Assembly (NCBI RefSeq): GCF_036884655.1
Contig: NC_088357.1
Location: forward strand, 46,676,001-46,740,000
Direction: 5' to 3'
Source: Musa acuminata AAA Group
Lineage: Eukaryota > Streptophyta > Magnoliopsida > Zingiberales > Musaceae
Length of the DNA stretch: 64,000 nucleotides
Below, piece by piece: positions 1-12,162 of this stretch. The first letter of the stretch is position 1. Every line of letters begins with the position of its first letter. The notes beneath the pieces are model-generated. The model ran no database searches and had not been told where the DNA came from. It saw only the letters and a program-made list of their open reading frames with translations. A program made the translations under genes and the position numbers.

Positions 1-585
1 TTGATGTAGAACATCATCATCATCGTCATCCTAACTAGAACCTCTTCCCTTGTTTATGTCAGTTGTCCTTCAAAGGTTGGTCCTACTAGATGTGTCAAGT
101 ATCCGCTTTTTGTAGAGCCTAGAAATCATGATTGTTCGTTTCATTGGGTGTTTTTGCCCTGTTTCTACATCTCTGTTTTCTCATCCTTTATAGAGGTTGC
201 TGTGAACTAGTTTCCCGATGATAGTTAGTTTAACTGAATGTTAGATCTTCTTGTTCTATAGGTGAAATGGAAATCTTTTATCAAGAATAATCTTGACAAT
301 TAGAAGTCACAAGCAAGAATTTCATCGTAAATGAGGTGGAAACTTGTGAATTATCCCTTTCAAATCTTCAACAGTTATTGACAAGTGAAACCAGTACAAT
401 GGGTTCCCCTTTCTTAGTACTCTATCCATCTTCCTATTTCTCACAGAATGTTTTCAAATGAGAGTTTGGGGTAACTCTGATCCGAATGTGGTGGAGGTGC
501 ATTTATGTCATTTGGTAAAGTTTCAAGTATGTCCTTGTGCAATATTGCTTAAAAATGATGTTTACCTCAAGCTAATAGTCTAACA
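1..585. other. AT-rich stretch without recognised gene
   Basis: No open frame, RNA gene or known repeat was recognised here. If the CAD-type gene downstream is intact, this stretch belongs to its first intron or 5' flank. I looked for the short first exon expected for that family (around a Gly-Trp-Ala-Ala-Arg-Asp motif) and did not find it. Confidence 0.4.
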
Positions 586-589
586 TCCC

Positions 590-1490
590 TAATAATTAAA
601 CTGAGGACAGTCTAAGTTTTTGAAAGAGGGCAGAATCCCTAATAATTTGGACAACACATCAGCAATCTACTGTTCATGGAGTGTAAAGTGAACCTTAGAC
701 TTATCTGCAATCACCTATTCTGACACAAAATGAATATCCATTTCTTTGTGATGATGGTACCGAAGTTCATTGGCACTTCCTGTGGTTTGAAAACTCAAAT
801 TTCTCCTCCCAATCCCTTTATCCAAATCACATCAGTGAATGCATGAGCCACCGTTCTATATTTGGACTTAGTTTTAGAAGAAGCAACACGTAGCTTCTTC
901 ATTACATGACCAAGACAACAAATTTGGCCTCATGAATAATACAAAATCCAGATTTGGAGCACTGAAATTTTCTACCAATATCAGAATAAGCTTGAAGAAG
1001 AAATTGAGATGTAGGTTAATATTATAGTGTAAAGTGCCTTGAAAATAATGAAGAATGGACTTTGTCATAGGAAGATTTGACTTATATGGGTTGATGCATG
1101 AATTGAGAAACCAGGTTGATATAACGAGCTAAATTAAGCCTCGTAAATATGAGATAGTGCAACAACGTTGCTCCTATTATCTCTAGGATCATTCAATGGT
1201 GAACCATCAAATTGACTTAATTATCTTAGTAACATCCATGTGTGCTGTTGTTAGATTTGTTGCATACTTGTGTTGACATAAGAACAATGCATTATAAGAA
1301 AATATGCATAAATCAATCTTTGATCGCAAACTCTTTTGCTGATGTACAATTAAAGAACTGACAACTTACTCCTATCAGCATTAAGAAACAGAACTGATTA
1401 CATTGGATCGAAAACCAGATGCAAATAGATAATTGATGAATTCTTGAAACCCGGACTTGGGTGGTTTCTTGAAAGCACACAATGCCTTCT
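590..1490 (-). pseudogene. Decayed Ty1/copia pol fragment (RT tail and RNase H)
   Basis: Read on the minus strand and tolerating frameshifts and stops, the segment gives the end of a copia reverse transcriptase followed by RNase H. Around 1040-1070 it gives KSILHYFQGTLHYNINL, the familiar 'R-L-QGT-H-G' block. Around 900 it gives a LLSWS-type block, then KTKSKYRTVAHAFTDVIW, equivalent to the S-TEAEYRA-A motif. Near 740-780 it gives HHHKEMDIHFVSE, equivalent to H-KHIE-D-HFVRE, then IADVLSKLLGILP, the 'LADI-TK-LP' tail. No intact frame survives. No LTRs were identified. It is a molecular fossil lying antisense to the CAD-type gene. Confidence 0.75.
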
Positions 1491-1657
1491 TTAACTGGCA
1501 AACTTGACTAGGAAATAAAAAGTGCACAAATCTTGGTGACTGTAAATTGGTTATTTTGAAACATCATTTAAGAATGCATTTTCAACATCAAGTAACCTCT
1601 CTGGCCAATTCAAGAAATAGCAGCACTAAGAACAGTACAAATAGTGATGGGTTTAAT

Positions 1658-1934
1658 CATGGTATGCAATTTCAAATAGCACTATCCGGTACAGATGGTA
1701 CGTACTGGTCTGACGGCATATCAGTACGCAGACTGTCTGTCATTGGACGGAACGTGCTACAGTTCTACACTGTAGCATTGCTACAGTACTATAGTAAGAG
1801 GAAGAAATATTTAAAACCACTCAGGACGCCCTGGTGTATCACTCGGTATGCCCTTGTGTACCGAGCGGTACACGGTACCGTACTGTAACGAGCCAACCTC
1901 GAAACATCGGTACGGTACAGTATTGCATACCTTG
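1658..1934. mobile_element. hAT-like MITE, GGTACC-rich family, copy 1
   Basis: A non-coding 277 bp element. It starts CATGGTATGCAAT and ends ATTGCATACCTTG, which are near-perfect inverted ends. It is flanked by GGTTTAAT (1650-1657) and GGTTTAAC (1935-1942), an 8-bp target-site duplication with one mismatch. The interior is dense in GTAC-type palindromes and in CTACAGTA/TACTGTAG runs shared with the copies at 44.1, 54.3 and 62.8 kb. An 8-bp duplication and CA-GG ends fit the hAT superfamily. No transposase is present, so the element is non-autonomous. Confidence 0.85.
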
Positions 1935-2380
1935 GGTTTAACCATTGAATCGAAATTTCATTAATTTTAGGTCATGTTTCTTAGCTTCTGTGCAACTTGT
2001 CAAAGTTACAACTAAAGCTTTTTATAGAAGTGACTTCACAATAATGTTACAAGTTAGTAGTCTAACACCAACTATTCTTATGTTTCTTAGATCTATGTTT
2101 TGAAAATTTACAATAAATCAAAATATTTCACAGAAAATGTGACTCTTTACATGTTCTGGCAAAGGGTCAGTTAGAGACAATATGAAAATTAAACTACTGC
2201 GATATATTGATTTATTGAATCCACTCCAGAAAACTAGATCTAGATTGAAAATAATCTATTCCCTGCTTTTATTATCAAAATAAATACTTTAATATTGTGA
2301 AGATCATGAGGACAATAATCTGTTTCATGAATTATATAGTACTGATGTGATGACATGATATGACTTATGCTGTTCTCTAG

Positions 2381-4307
2381 GGCCACAGGGGATGATGATG
2401 TTACCTTAAAGATCTTGTATTGTGGAATATGCCATACAGACCTTCACACTATCGAGAATGACTGGGGAAATGCCATGTACCCCGTGGTCCCAGGGTACAA
2501 ATCTTACTTAGCTGTGTTTTTTTTTCATTTGCATTTCCAATTCCAGCAAATTTTTATTCGAGTGGTCCATTGTTTGGTATTGCTTCTTTCATGCCTTGTG
2601 TGTACGACTCTTTGGTCTTGACACCAAGCATTTCAGATCTGATCTGCTAGATTCAGCTGCAGAATTGAATTTAGTGCACTAACTATTGATCTAAGCTTTG
2701 ATCATTTGTACCACTGGTGTCAAGTTCAGGAACAAAACAGTATATCTTACCTAGTTGCAGGGTTGTATGTCAGCTTTCCTCCTTCCACAAGGTTTGAAAC
2801 CTTCTTTTTAGTGCATAAAACCTTAGCTTAATGTGCACCTACTTAAGAGCAGTAACGAAATACGTTCTTTATGTAACATTTTCTGTATCATGTCATTCAA
2901 TAAGGAAATGGGACTTCTTTCTGTGATTTATTGTGTTTCTGCAGTTTCAGTAAATAACCTCCTAACAAATTTGGGATGGTGCAGATATATTCTGTGTAGT
3001 TAACTGCAGAATATAGATAAGCTCTTGCACCATATAATTCTGCCTATGCTACATGGATTTACCACCCATATTGGGCGTTTCTGTTCATACTATTTTTAAC
3101 ACATGTTCTTTGAACAATGCACTCACAAAACTGGATGTTTTCATTTGCTCTCAATCAATTGGTGACCAGTCTGATCTTCTAAAGAATATGCTCTGGTAAT
3201 AGACTCTTGCAAGGATTTCTGAATTTGTTATTTTGCACAGACATGAGATCGTGGGAACTGTCATTGATGTTGGGCGCAATGTCCAGAAGTTCAAAGTTGG
3301 TGATAAAGTTGGTGTTGGCTACATGGTCGGCTCTTGTGGTTCTTGTGAAAGTTGCAGTGAGGAATATGAAAACCATTGCTTCAAAATGATAACAACATCC
3401 AATGGTGTCTACCATGATGGGGCAACAACCTATGGAGGATTCTCAGATATGATAGTTGTCAATGAGCATTTTGCAGTACATATTCCTGATAACCTGCCCC
3501 TGGAAAAAACTGCACCATTGTTGTGTGCCGGAGTTACAGTATATAGCCCAATGAAACACTTTGGTCTCAATGAGCCTGGAAAGCACTTAGGAGTCGTAGG
3601 GCTTGGTGGGCTTGGCCATGTCGCTGTGAAGTTTGGCAAGGCTTATGGTATGAAAGTTACGGTGATTAGCACATCGCGGAACAAGGAACAGGAAGCAATC
3701 CAGCACTTAGGAGCTGACTCATTTTTGGTGAGCAGTGATCCTGACCAAATGAAGGTAAAATGCATTATAAACACAGGAATAAATTGGATAGATAAGTATC
3801 TTCTTTTAGTTACAAACTTACAAATTTTTTCTTATGGTTTTTGGGTGGCATAGGCTGCCACTGGCACTATGGACGGCATCATTGATACAGTCTCTGCCTT
3901 TCATCCAATTGCACCCTTGCTCTTCCTGTTGAAGGCTCGTGGAAGGATGATCCTGGTGGGAGCACCAAACAAGCCACTGGAGCTACCATCCTTCTGCTTA
4001 ATCCAGGGTATGCATCTATTATCCTTTTACAGAACAGCTTCTAAAGTACTTTTTTGTGGCCTGGATCAGATGGTTTGCAGATATCTTTCTCTTGATATTG
4101 TCAGGAGGGAGGATGTTGGCTGGAGGTAGTGTTGGTGGAATGAAGGATACCCAAGAAATGATAGATTTTGCCGGGAAGCACAACATAACTGCAGAAGTTG
4201 AGGTTGTCGGAATGGACTATGTCAACACTGCCATGGTGAGACTTGCCAAGGGTGATGTCAGATATCGATTCGTCATTGATGTAGCAAACACTCTCACTAC
4301 TGCCTAG
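2381..4307 (+). CDS. CAD: Cinnamyl alcohol dehydrogenase-type reductase, exons 2-5 (first exon not found)
   Basis: A zinc-dependent, NADP(H)-using medium-chain dehydrogenase. The family reduces hydroxycinnamaldehydes to monolignols in the cytosol. Exons by splice consensus and frame: 2381-2494, 3241-3754, 3854-4007, 4105-4307 (TAG). They encode 328 residues after the missing first exon; family members have about 357. Exon 2 carries the catalytic-zinc motif CGICHTD; exon 3 opens with the GHE glycine-histidine-glutamate motif split by the intron. The structural zinc loop [17 protein letters not shown] and the Rossmann motif [13 protein letters not shown] follow, then an STS that fits NADP preference. 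The C-terminus [18 protein letters not shown] and [14 protein letters not shown] is typical of CADs. Exon 2 begins mid-codon, so a first exon of about 30 codons must lie upstream of the window or be lost. A sinapyl- or mannitol-dehydrogenase-like substrate cannot be excluded. Confidence 0.9.
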
Positions 4308-5078
4308 AACTCTTAAGCATCTTCATGACTAGATATGTTATTGAATATGAGTGCTGCTGCTTGTTCTTGTGTATTGTTTAAGGTTCTTAGAATAACAATT
4401 TGAATCTTCAAACTGAAAGCACTCTTCCCATGCTTTTGGGATAAATGTTTGTATTTGTTAATTTGGATACTGTGTGTTGTCTTTGTTCTTAATATGAACT
4501 GAAAACTTGCCTGCTGCTATATATATACATGAATACAAAGAGAGATGTGTTCATTTATTAAAAAGAAAGAAAACTATACTGGAAAGGAATTTAATGCACA
4601 TCATAATAATCCATCCACTCCATTGCAGGCACCAAATATGTTTGACATGTGTTGAATTATCAACTGCACCTTTTTTTTTCCCTCCCACTGCAACATTAGC
4701 ATTGACTTCCTCGGATGGTGAGGGGTTGTCAAGATCAGATGCATAAACACAAGTAATTTGTAGGATAATTTTGTGTGCATCAAGACCATATTGCTGAAGT
4801 AGTTTACTTTTTATCTCCTTTGTCTACTGGATAGTACTGTATTTATGTTCCTGTCTTGTGTCTTGAATCTAACTGATACTAAAAATTTAGCCTGAAACAA
4901 GTTGGTTAGAAGAACTTTCATGTAATATTAACTATTCTGTAACTCCATCTGTATGATTTGAGCTTCCACCTTAGGTTAAATCAACTATCAAAGAGTACTT
5001 TTTGTTTTGTTTTGAATTTATCACTAGTGACCTATGTACTATATAATATTTGGGGGGTTTATGATCAAAATATCACAA

Positions 5079-5081
<3 letters not shown>
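4308..5081. other. 3' flank of the CAD-type gene
   Basis: AT-rich, with no credible coding frame. The first few hundred bases are probably the 3' UTR and polyadenylation region of the CAD-type gene. Nothing else was recognised. Confidence 0.4.

Positions 5082-5149
<68 letters not shown>
5082..5149. repeat. (AT)n microsatellite, 68 bp
   Basis: An uninterrupted alternating AT tract. The apparent Tyr-Ile open frame across it is an artefact of the repeat. Confidence 0.97.
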
Positions 5150-5151
<2 letters not shown>

Positions 5152-5830
5152 TTTTTTATTTATAATCATATAAAAAATTTAATTGGTCTTACCTAAATCA
5201 TGCAACACCCTTATGTATCAGTGTACAAAATGTTAATATTCTTAAAATCTTTTATGATCCCTTAAGATTATGTAAAAGAGAAGACGAGTTTGAGGAAACG
5301 TTCAACTTGAGATCTGCAAATAATCATTTCAGCAAATAATTGACAAATAATGCAATTAAAATTATAGACTTCCCAACGGTTATACAATAAATGGTCCAAA
5401 TTAATCTATCAAGATAAAAAATACTCATAAGTGCCCACATGATGATGCTGTAGAATCAGACAGGAAATCAATATTGGACACTACCCTAAAAGTTCCAGGC
5501 ATATGCCACTTAGGTATTTTCTATATGTTATGTTGGTTGACACTTTGCACCATTTTATGAAGATAAAATATTCTACTATTTAGATAATTTATTTCTAAAT
5601 AATTTTATTTCTAAACTTTTGTTTATCAATAAAAACTAATGAAAATGGGATTGCTGGTACGTGCAAGAGGATATCACATGTACATCTATTAATATGCATG
5701 CATGTCTGCAGTTGACAGTTTGCACCGATAGATGGTTTGAAGTTTTATGTGATATCAAAATCATTTTCTGTTTCTACGTAACTTTTTAGAATTAGCAAAC
5801 CTTTGATCAGTGTAACTTAATTGATGTATT
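5150..5830. other. AT-rich stretch without recognised feature
   Basis: Intergenic DNA. I saw no coding frame, inverted ends or recognisable repeat. Confidence 0.35.
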
Positions 5831-6430
5831 CTTTCTCATCCATCTGACAATCCTGCTAATCTTGTGGTTCCTACTTTCCTTAATGGAGACAATTGTAGCA
5901 CTTGGCGTTGACCTATCAAGATGGATCTATCTGTTAAATACGAGCTTGTTTTTTTGGATGGTATTATTTATCACTCTCATTCATATTCCACTGAAGTCGT
6001 ACCTTCGTCTTGCAGCAACATTACGAAGCTTTTCATGGCGTTTGATATATCAAACTTTCATAGATGAATTTATTAGATTACCATCAGACTAATGTTTTAG
6101 GTATAACAAAAGATGTTTTCACCTTCTCCACTATCTTGAAAAAGTCATGTGGTTGCTTGTGGGTTTTGGTGACATATTTGTCTACTAGAAGCTAAGTTCT
6201 TTTGATGTGTAACTCATCTTCATCTAACAAGGCTTACAAGCTTGTATTTGCGGAATAACATCAATGTGTGCTCTGCATATCACCCACTCCAAATGTTGCT
6301 ACGTCTGTCAAGCACAAGTTTAGCCACCAAAAATTCTACTACTGCTGCTGGATTTCAGTATGAACATTGTGGCAAATTAGGACACTCAAAAAGTCATTGC
6401 TATTCTCTTCGTGGCTATCCACCATAAAGT
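5831..6430 (+). pseudogene. Decayed Ty1/copia gag fragment
   Basis: On the plus strand, one frame near 5837-5975 gives HPSDNPANLVVPTFLNGDN followed by STWR and LSVKYELVFLDGII. This matches the start of plant copia gag (HPSDNPG-L-L-G-NY--W, then LSAKNKLGF-DG). About 270 bp further, the same element gives EHCGKLGHSKSHCYSLRGYPP, a zinc-knuckle remnant in which the first cysteine is replaced by tyrosine. The part between is deleted or scrambled and has stops. It is oriented opposite to the copia pol fragment at 0.6-1.5 kb, so the two need not come from one insertion. Confidence 0.7.
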
Positions 6431-7321
6431 GTTAAGAATGTGCAATCTACTACTCTTGCACTAAAAATATATTCTTCCTCTGCATCAACATTCACCCATT
6501 CACCAAGGAGCAAATATGCCAATCTAGACTCTAAGGGTACCAGTGTCATTTCGGGGCGTTTGCCTTCGGCCCCCCGGTGCGTGCTTGCGCTTGAGCTCAG
6601 GCGTGCGCCTGAAGTGAACCATGCTAGATTCAACTTGGGCTTGAAGCAGTTGATTTGACTGAACCATTTCAGCCAACTAATAGCATTGTATCTTGTGCAG
6701 TTTCTGATAGCAGAGCTAAGCAGCAGCAGAAGTTTTGAATCATTCACATACCAAACAAGGTACAAAGATGAGATGGACTTCGAAAAATCATTCGAGCACA
6801 CGTAAATATATCATTCACTCTTTTTGTGCTGAAAAAGTAATTTCACAAAACGAAGAAACTCAAGTGCAGCTTTTCAGTATATCTCGATAAACTATATAAA
6901 CTTCAGTACGGTAAATCACGATATCCGTGTCTTGTCAAAGCTAAAATTTCAAGCAGTTCTGCAACTGCTAATAGGTGTAAGAGCAAGACCAAAAAGATTC
7001 CTTTAAACACAATCATTTTGACCACAAGTAACAGAAACGTAAGATGTATAACAGATCTATTTACATCCTTAACTCACTGGAATGTTACAGTCATACAATA
7101 CAAGGTTTTGGAATACCAAAAAGATGCATAAAGAGTTTGTAGATATCCTCTTCTCGGAGAAAGGGCCTTTTGCATAGAAGAAATTTATAAGCTAGAGAGC
7201 ATGCTAAGTCTACGGCCTTTCAGAAACTCTCTCTTCAATCTTAGAAGAGGCTTTACATTTGCTACCAAGTATTTACACCATGAAACAGCATGATTAAGCT
7301 GATTCTAGTCCATCAGTATAG
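6431..7321. other. Intergenic and 3' flank of the RING E3 gene, with a GC-rich patch
   Basis: Mostly AT-rich and probably holds the 3' UTR of the minus-strand RING gene ending at 7322. A GC-rich patch around 6540-6625 contains short inverted motifs (GCGTTTGCC, GCGCTTGAGCTCAGGCG) and looks like a repeat relic. No gene was recognised. Confidence 0.35.
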
Positions 7322-10300
7322 TCAGCCATTGAGGATGTGATATTTGCAAAGAGGGCAAGTTGCATTGATACGAAGCCATTTGACAATGCATGAAGAGTGG
7401 AAATGATGATTGCAGGGAAGAGCAAGTAATAGTGTTCCATCTTCATATGAAGAAAGACATATACAACAGTCCTAGGAAAATAAAGGGAAAAAAGAGTAAG
7501 ACAGAAAACCTAACTTTTTAGCACCCTGCTATGACTAGAAAATGATAATATCCACCCATGATAAAGATTAACCTAATACTATTTGATACTCCAGATTTTA
7601 GCAAGCAAACAATTGTAAATAAGCTCCAGTGGTTCACTACCACACATTACACATTGAAGAGAGACATTATAATAACCTAAATACAAAAAAAAAAAAAAAT
7701 GCAAACTGTGAAGGCAGTTGATGGTTATCTGAGGAACTATCCAGATATGATCCAAATAGTCACTAATGGTGATAGACAAGTGTAGTTATAATGGAACTTT
7801 GAAATTGCAACATGATGGTCCTTTCCAAAGAGGACTGTTATCAGTTTGAGCTAGACATATTAAGCTTCCCATTTAAATGGATGACAGTCTGAACATTTTT
7901 TCCATCAATCTACAACAGATATAAACGGTAGGATAACTTGAAAGTATGAAGCTCTACTGCCAAATATGCCTACAGAACTGGCCAACATGATTTCTAACAA
8001 CGATCATGATGGAAAAATGTAAGCAAGAAGTCTACTTTAAAGAGATCAAATCATGGATAAAAGGGAAATATTGACAAGTTAAACTTTTTACCGCATCCTC
8101 ACGCAGAAGAACACGTTCACCCGTCGAAATATCATGGTTGTTCAAAATTGGAACCATTAATCCTTCCTCGAATGTCTTCTGCCCATCACTACAAGGTTCA
8201 GAATACCTATATCTTGGAAGGATGCTGATATCTGAATCCGATGCACCTTCCTTCGTACACATAAAGGGAGCCATGGAAATAGATTAGCCGAATAAAAAAC
8301 AAGCTAGTACCCAAAGCACCCTTTTGAACAGCGAAAAAACCAAAAAACTTCCATTCTCACCTGGCCTATCACAGCACAAAGTATTGCGATGACACAAGGC
8401 AAGCAGCAGCAGAGTGCAATTCCAATGACGCAGGCCAAAGCAATACAGAAGATTGCAAAGAGTGCATCAAATGTGAGAAAAACCACGGTCAACCTGTCCA
8501 AATCCATGAAGTAGACAAAAAAACCTTTTACCTCGCTTTTACAGAATCTGACTTCTCAAAGAAATCTAGGTTCTATTATGGTCAAATTTATCAGTCACTC
8601 AAGTCACATAATTGTGAATGAGAAACTGTGACTTGTGAACCTGATATATAAATATACTGATCATCAATTTTGATCAGGAGAGGATTTCAAGCAATCATAT
8701 GAAAATGAAATAAGATTGCTCAGATTAATTGCCAGTCAAAATGACACGAAGTTCTTCAAAATAGGTAAAAGGCTAGCAAATTCAAGGAATTAAAGGATAC
8801 ACCAGATAATAACTAAATCTTAGCAAAAGAAAGAACTGTGACTACTATCATTTTTATTAGAAGCATCAGAAATATTGGCATTGCCATGGTAAACATGAAA
8901 TGAAGAACTTGCTGACGTCAGAACTGTGGATTGTTCTCAAGTCAAATAAAAAAAACTAAAATTTTGTAGTACCCGGTGAGAGAAAACTCTGAGTCATCTG
9001 TGACCTGTAAAGCTCCATTTAATAGACAGACTAAGCTAAAAGAAAGTGCTATCTGAACACCAGTTGACGAGATCAATGTCTTCAGTCATGGTTGCATCAT
9101 ACGGTTCGGGAACAAAGCCAAAAGCAACCGTAGACATGTTTACAAGCCAAGTTGCTACTTTAGGTTGATGACTGACGGCTCATAAATCTTCTCATATCAA
9201 AAAGAGAGAATTACATCATCCCATAGTATATTAAAAAAGGGAGTAAATGTTAAATGATGTTAGTGGTATAAAATCATATTAATGCAGGCTTAGCCATATC
9301 ATATCATTCAACAATAACAAGTTAAATGATGTTGAAACTAGTATGGGTTACTCAAACAAGAGAAAAGGCAATAAGGAAATGATATTTGGTAGATTTACCA
9401 GTAGAGTGTTGGAGCATTCTTTAAGAGAGCTTCACCACCAGAGACCACCCAACAAAAGCCAACAATCCACCAAATAAAGGAAGCCATAGTATTAATAGAT
9501 TCACATCGTTTGGAAATGCTGTGCACCGGTCGCCATCAACATTAGGAACAATGAATGAACATCAGAATACTTTTATAAGCCTTCATATAATGAACACTTG
9601 CTCATTTGCCAGAGTGTTTAAAGAAGAATTGAAAATAAAAGACAGATAGCACTTACCTTTATCAACTGAGATAATAAAAGGACTTAAAATTTTTAAGTAC
9701 AGTTGAGATTGTGGGATTCATAGTTGTTTTTTTGCTTACAGAAGTAATAGCATATATTGACCCTCCCCAGATCCATAGTTGTGGGAGCCTTGTGAACTGG
9801 ATCACCCTCTTTAGTAGTTGGGGGACTCAGAACATGTCATGTGATTAATATTACTGCAAACACTTAATCAATATTAGCTAATCAAGGAAAAAGACATAAA
9901 AAGATAAAAAAAGAACCGTGTTCACAGTTGGACCCCAATAACTAACAGCCGGTACATATCGATTGGTGTCAATTACATTCCTTAGTTCCATGTAAAAAAC
10001 AAATTCATTTTCTTCACCAACATTGATATCCTTTCCAAAAACTAGAAGTTGGAAAGGACAGGGTTGTAAATAGAGGAAGCGATCCTGCAAAAGAGTTTTG
10101 ACATCCACTTTGGTCACAAGGTCAATTTGAGGGGTGAAAATTAGATACAGTGCAGAATAGACCCAATTTGAACTCTGGATTGAGTCAAACTAGCTAAGTT
10201 TCAACCAAATTCAAAATATGGGACCAAGAAAATACTTTTGAGCCTTAAGATTCATACAATCAGCTTTAAATAATAATGGACAGAAGGTTTTTCGAAATAG

Positions 10301-12162
10301 TACATGATAAAGTAGGAAACAGCTTGAACAAAAAGTTCTCTGCATGCTAGGAAAGCAAAACTAGCTTTGAAACCTTATTTGAAAGGAGAGGAGGGTGGAT
10401 TGGACAAGGATTTGATTCCAAAAGGCTGATTAGACAAGGATTTGACCCAAAGATAGCGAGAGGATTTAAGGACCTTTCCCCTATCAAAGCAGTAGTATGC
10501 CATGTTTCGTGGCTGAATCCATGATCCACATAGTCTGCATTATTATTTGGGCTCTAATTATGGTTGCTCAGTTGTATAACGGAGAAAAAATCTGAAGCAA
10601 AATCAATGGATTTGATTTAATTTGAATAATTAGTTATTTTCAGCTTGTTTCTCATGTCAAGAATAGATTATCTAGAGAGGACTAGCACTGAATTCCAGGC
10701 AGAACTTTTGGGTACAATTATCCCTATAGATAAACTCTTTCCTTCTTATAAATTATTCTCCTCCAACTAGTGAAAACATCAACAGAAGGGCCTCAACCTA
10801 TGATTCAAGGAAAAAGACATACACGTATTGACAAATGGTTTATAAGACCCAACTTAAGAGTCACTTTGAAGACACCACGTATCAGTTAGGAGAAAGTTTC
10901 AAATGGTGTAAAATGTAAACAATGTAGTTAATAAAATAAAATAAAATAAAAATTCTGTTGACAGCATTCGTTAGAAATAGCTGATTATCCCAAGCATGAA
11001 TTCCAGAGGGTCAATTCACATCCTAAATGAATCAAAGAGACTAATCAACGTGTAAATCTCAAGATCTTAGGTAGTTTAGGCATCAGTTTTGAATTCCTGG
11101 GATTTTACCAAGAATTTCAAGTAGAGCCCAAACTCCAAAATGGAAATGGTAAGGGCCAACATAAAGTAATTACAAGAGTCCGAGTTCCATTTGATATAAA
11201 TATCAGATGACATTGTAAACATTTAAGTTCAAGAAAAAAATAACAAAACAATTTCAGTTGACATTATTGTTAGCAACAAAACAAAATAATATACCACATG
11301 AATGGTTTTCCTTGAAACTCAGACCTAAAGCATCTAACACTAAAATCAACTAGAGCAAAAATAATCGAACGATTTAAATGTATGGCATGCCCTAAAAACA
11401 CTTTAAAAAATTAACTTATTTTGTGGTCCACGCACAAAAAATTGCATTTTTAGAGGAACATTGCGTTGGGATGATCATGATTCCCTTTTTCCCTAAAGTT
11501 TCACCATGCATTAGATTTAATTATAAACCCTTGAAGCACTAACAAGGTTTAACACACGCAATGGCCACAATTCTCTAATCTCACAACAGAAGAAAGTCTT
11601 TTAGCTTAATCCTTAACAATTGCCACAACAAAATCACTAGTTCTATCAAGAGTCAAGCATATGTAGATGTGCAATACCTAGCACGGCGTCCACTTCCAAC
11701 TTCAGGAGGAGCTGCATCGTCCTCGCTATCCATCGCATCAGATTCCGACAGCGTCTGCTCCCTGTCGCCTCCCCCACCTTCTAGCCTCCTTTCTCCACCG
11801 CTCCGCCGCCGCCGCCGGGTGTACTCCCCCCAGACGAACACCACGTGAATCAAGCACTGGAGCGCGTATCCCAGGAGCCAGACACGGACCGGGGTGTTGG
11901 GCCGCTCGTGAGTGGTGGCGCAGAGCACGGCGGCGGAGGCGGCGGTGAAGACCAGGTTCCAGGCGATGTCGAGCACCACCACGGGCCGGGAGTAAGCCCA
12001 ATCGGCCCGCCGCTCCTGGAGATGGAGTGCGGCCGTTCCACGGACCAGCACGGAGGGGCCCCCGCGGGGACCGGCGGCGCGGCCGAGTAGGGCAGCTAGC
12101 GGGGTTGGCTGGGCCGGCCGGAGGCGGACCGAGTCTGACGACGACGACTCCTGTGGCTCCAT
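7322..12162 (-). CDS. Membrane-anchored RING-H2 E3 ubiquitin ligase (At4g11680-like)
   Basis: Five minus-strand exons in transcript order: 12162-11678, 9518-9399, 8493-8361, 8250-8092, 7471-7322 (TGA); 1047 bp, 348 residues. Splice phases join without a break. Residues 54-60 (DWAYSRP) precede predicted membrane segments at about 61-81 and 93-112. Exons 2-3 add a hydrophobic region ([20 protein letters not shown], then [20 protein letters not shown]). The last exon carries a C3H2C3 RING: C301, C304, C319, H321, H324, C327, C338, C341. The RING recruits an E2 and passes ubiquitin to substrates at a membrane. The family is known from Arabidopsis At4g11680/At1g63170 proteins; substrates cannot be read from sequence. 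Exon 1 is very GC-rich while later exons are not. Intron 1 is about 2.2 kb and holds no recognised gene. Confidence 0.9.
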
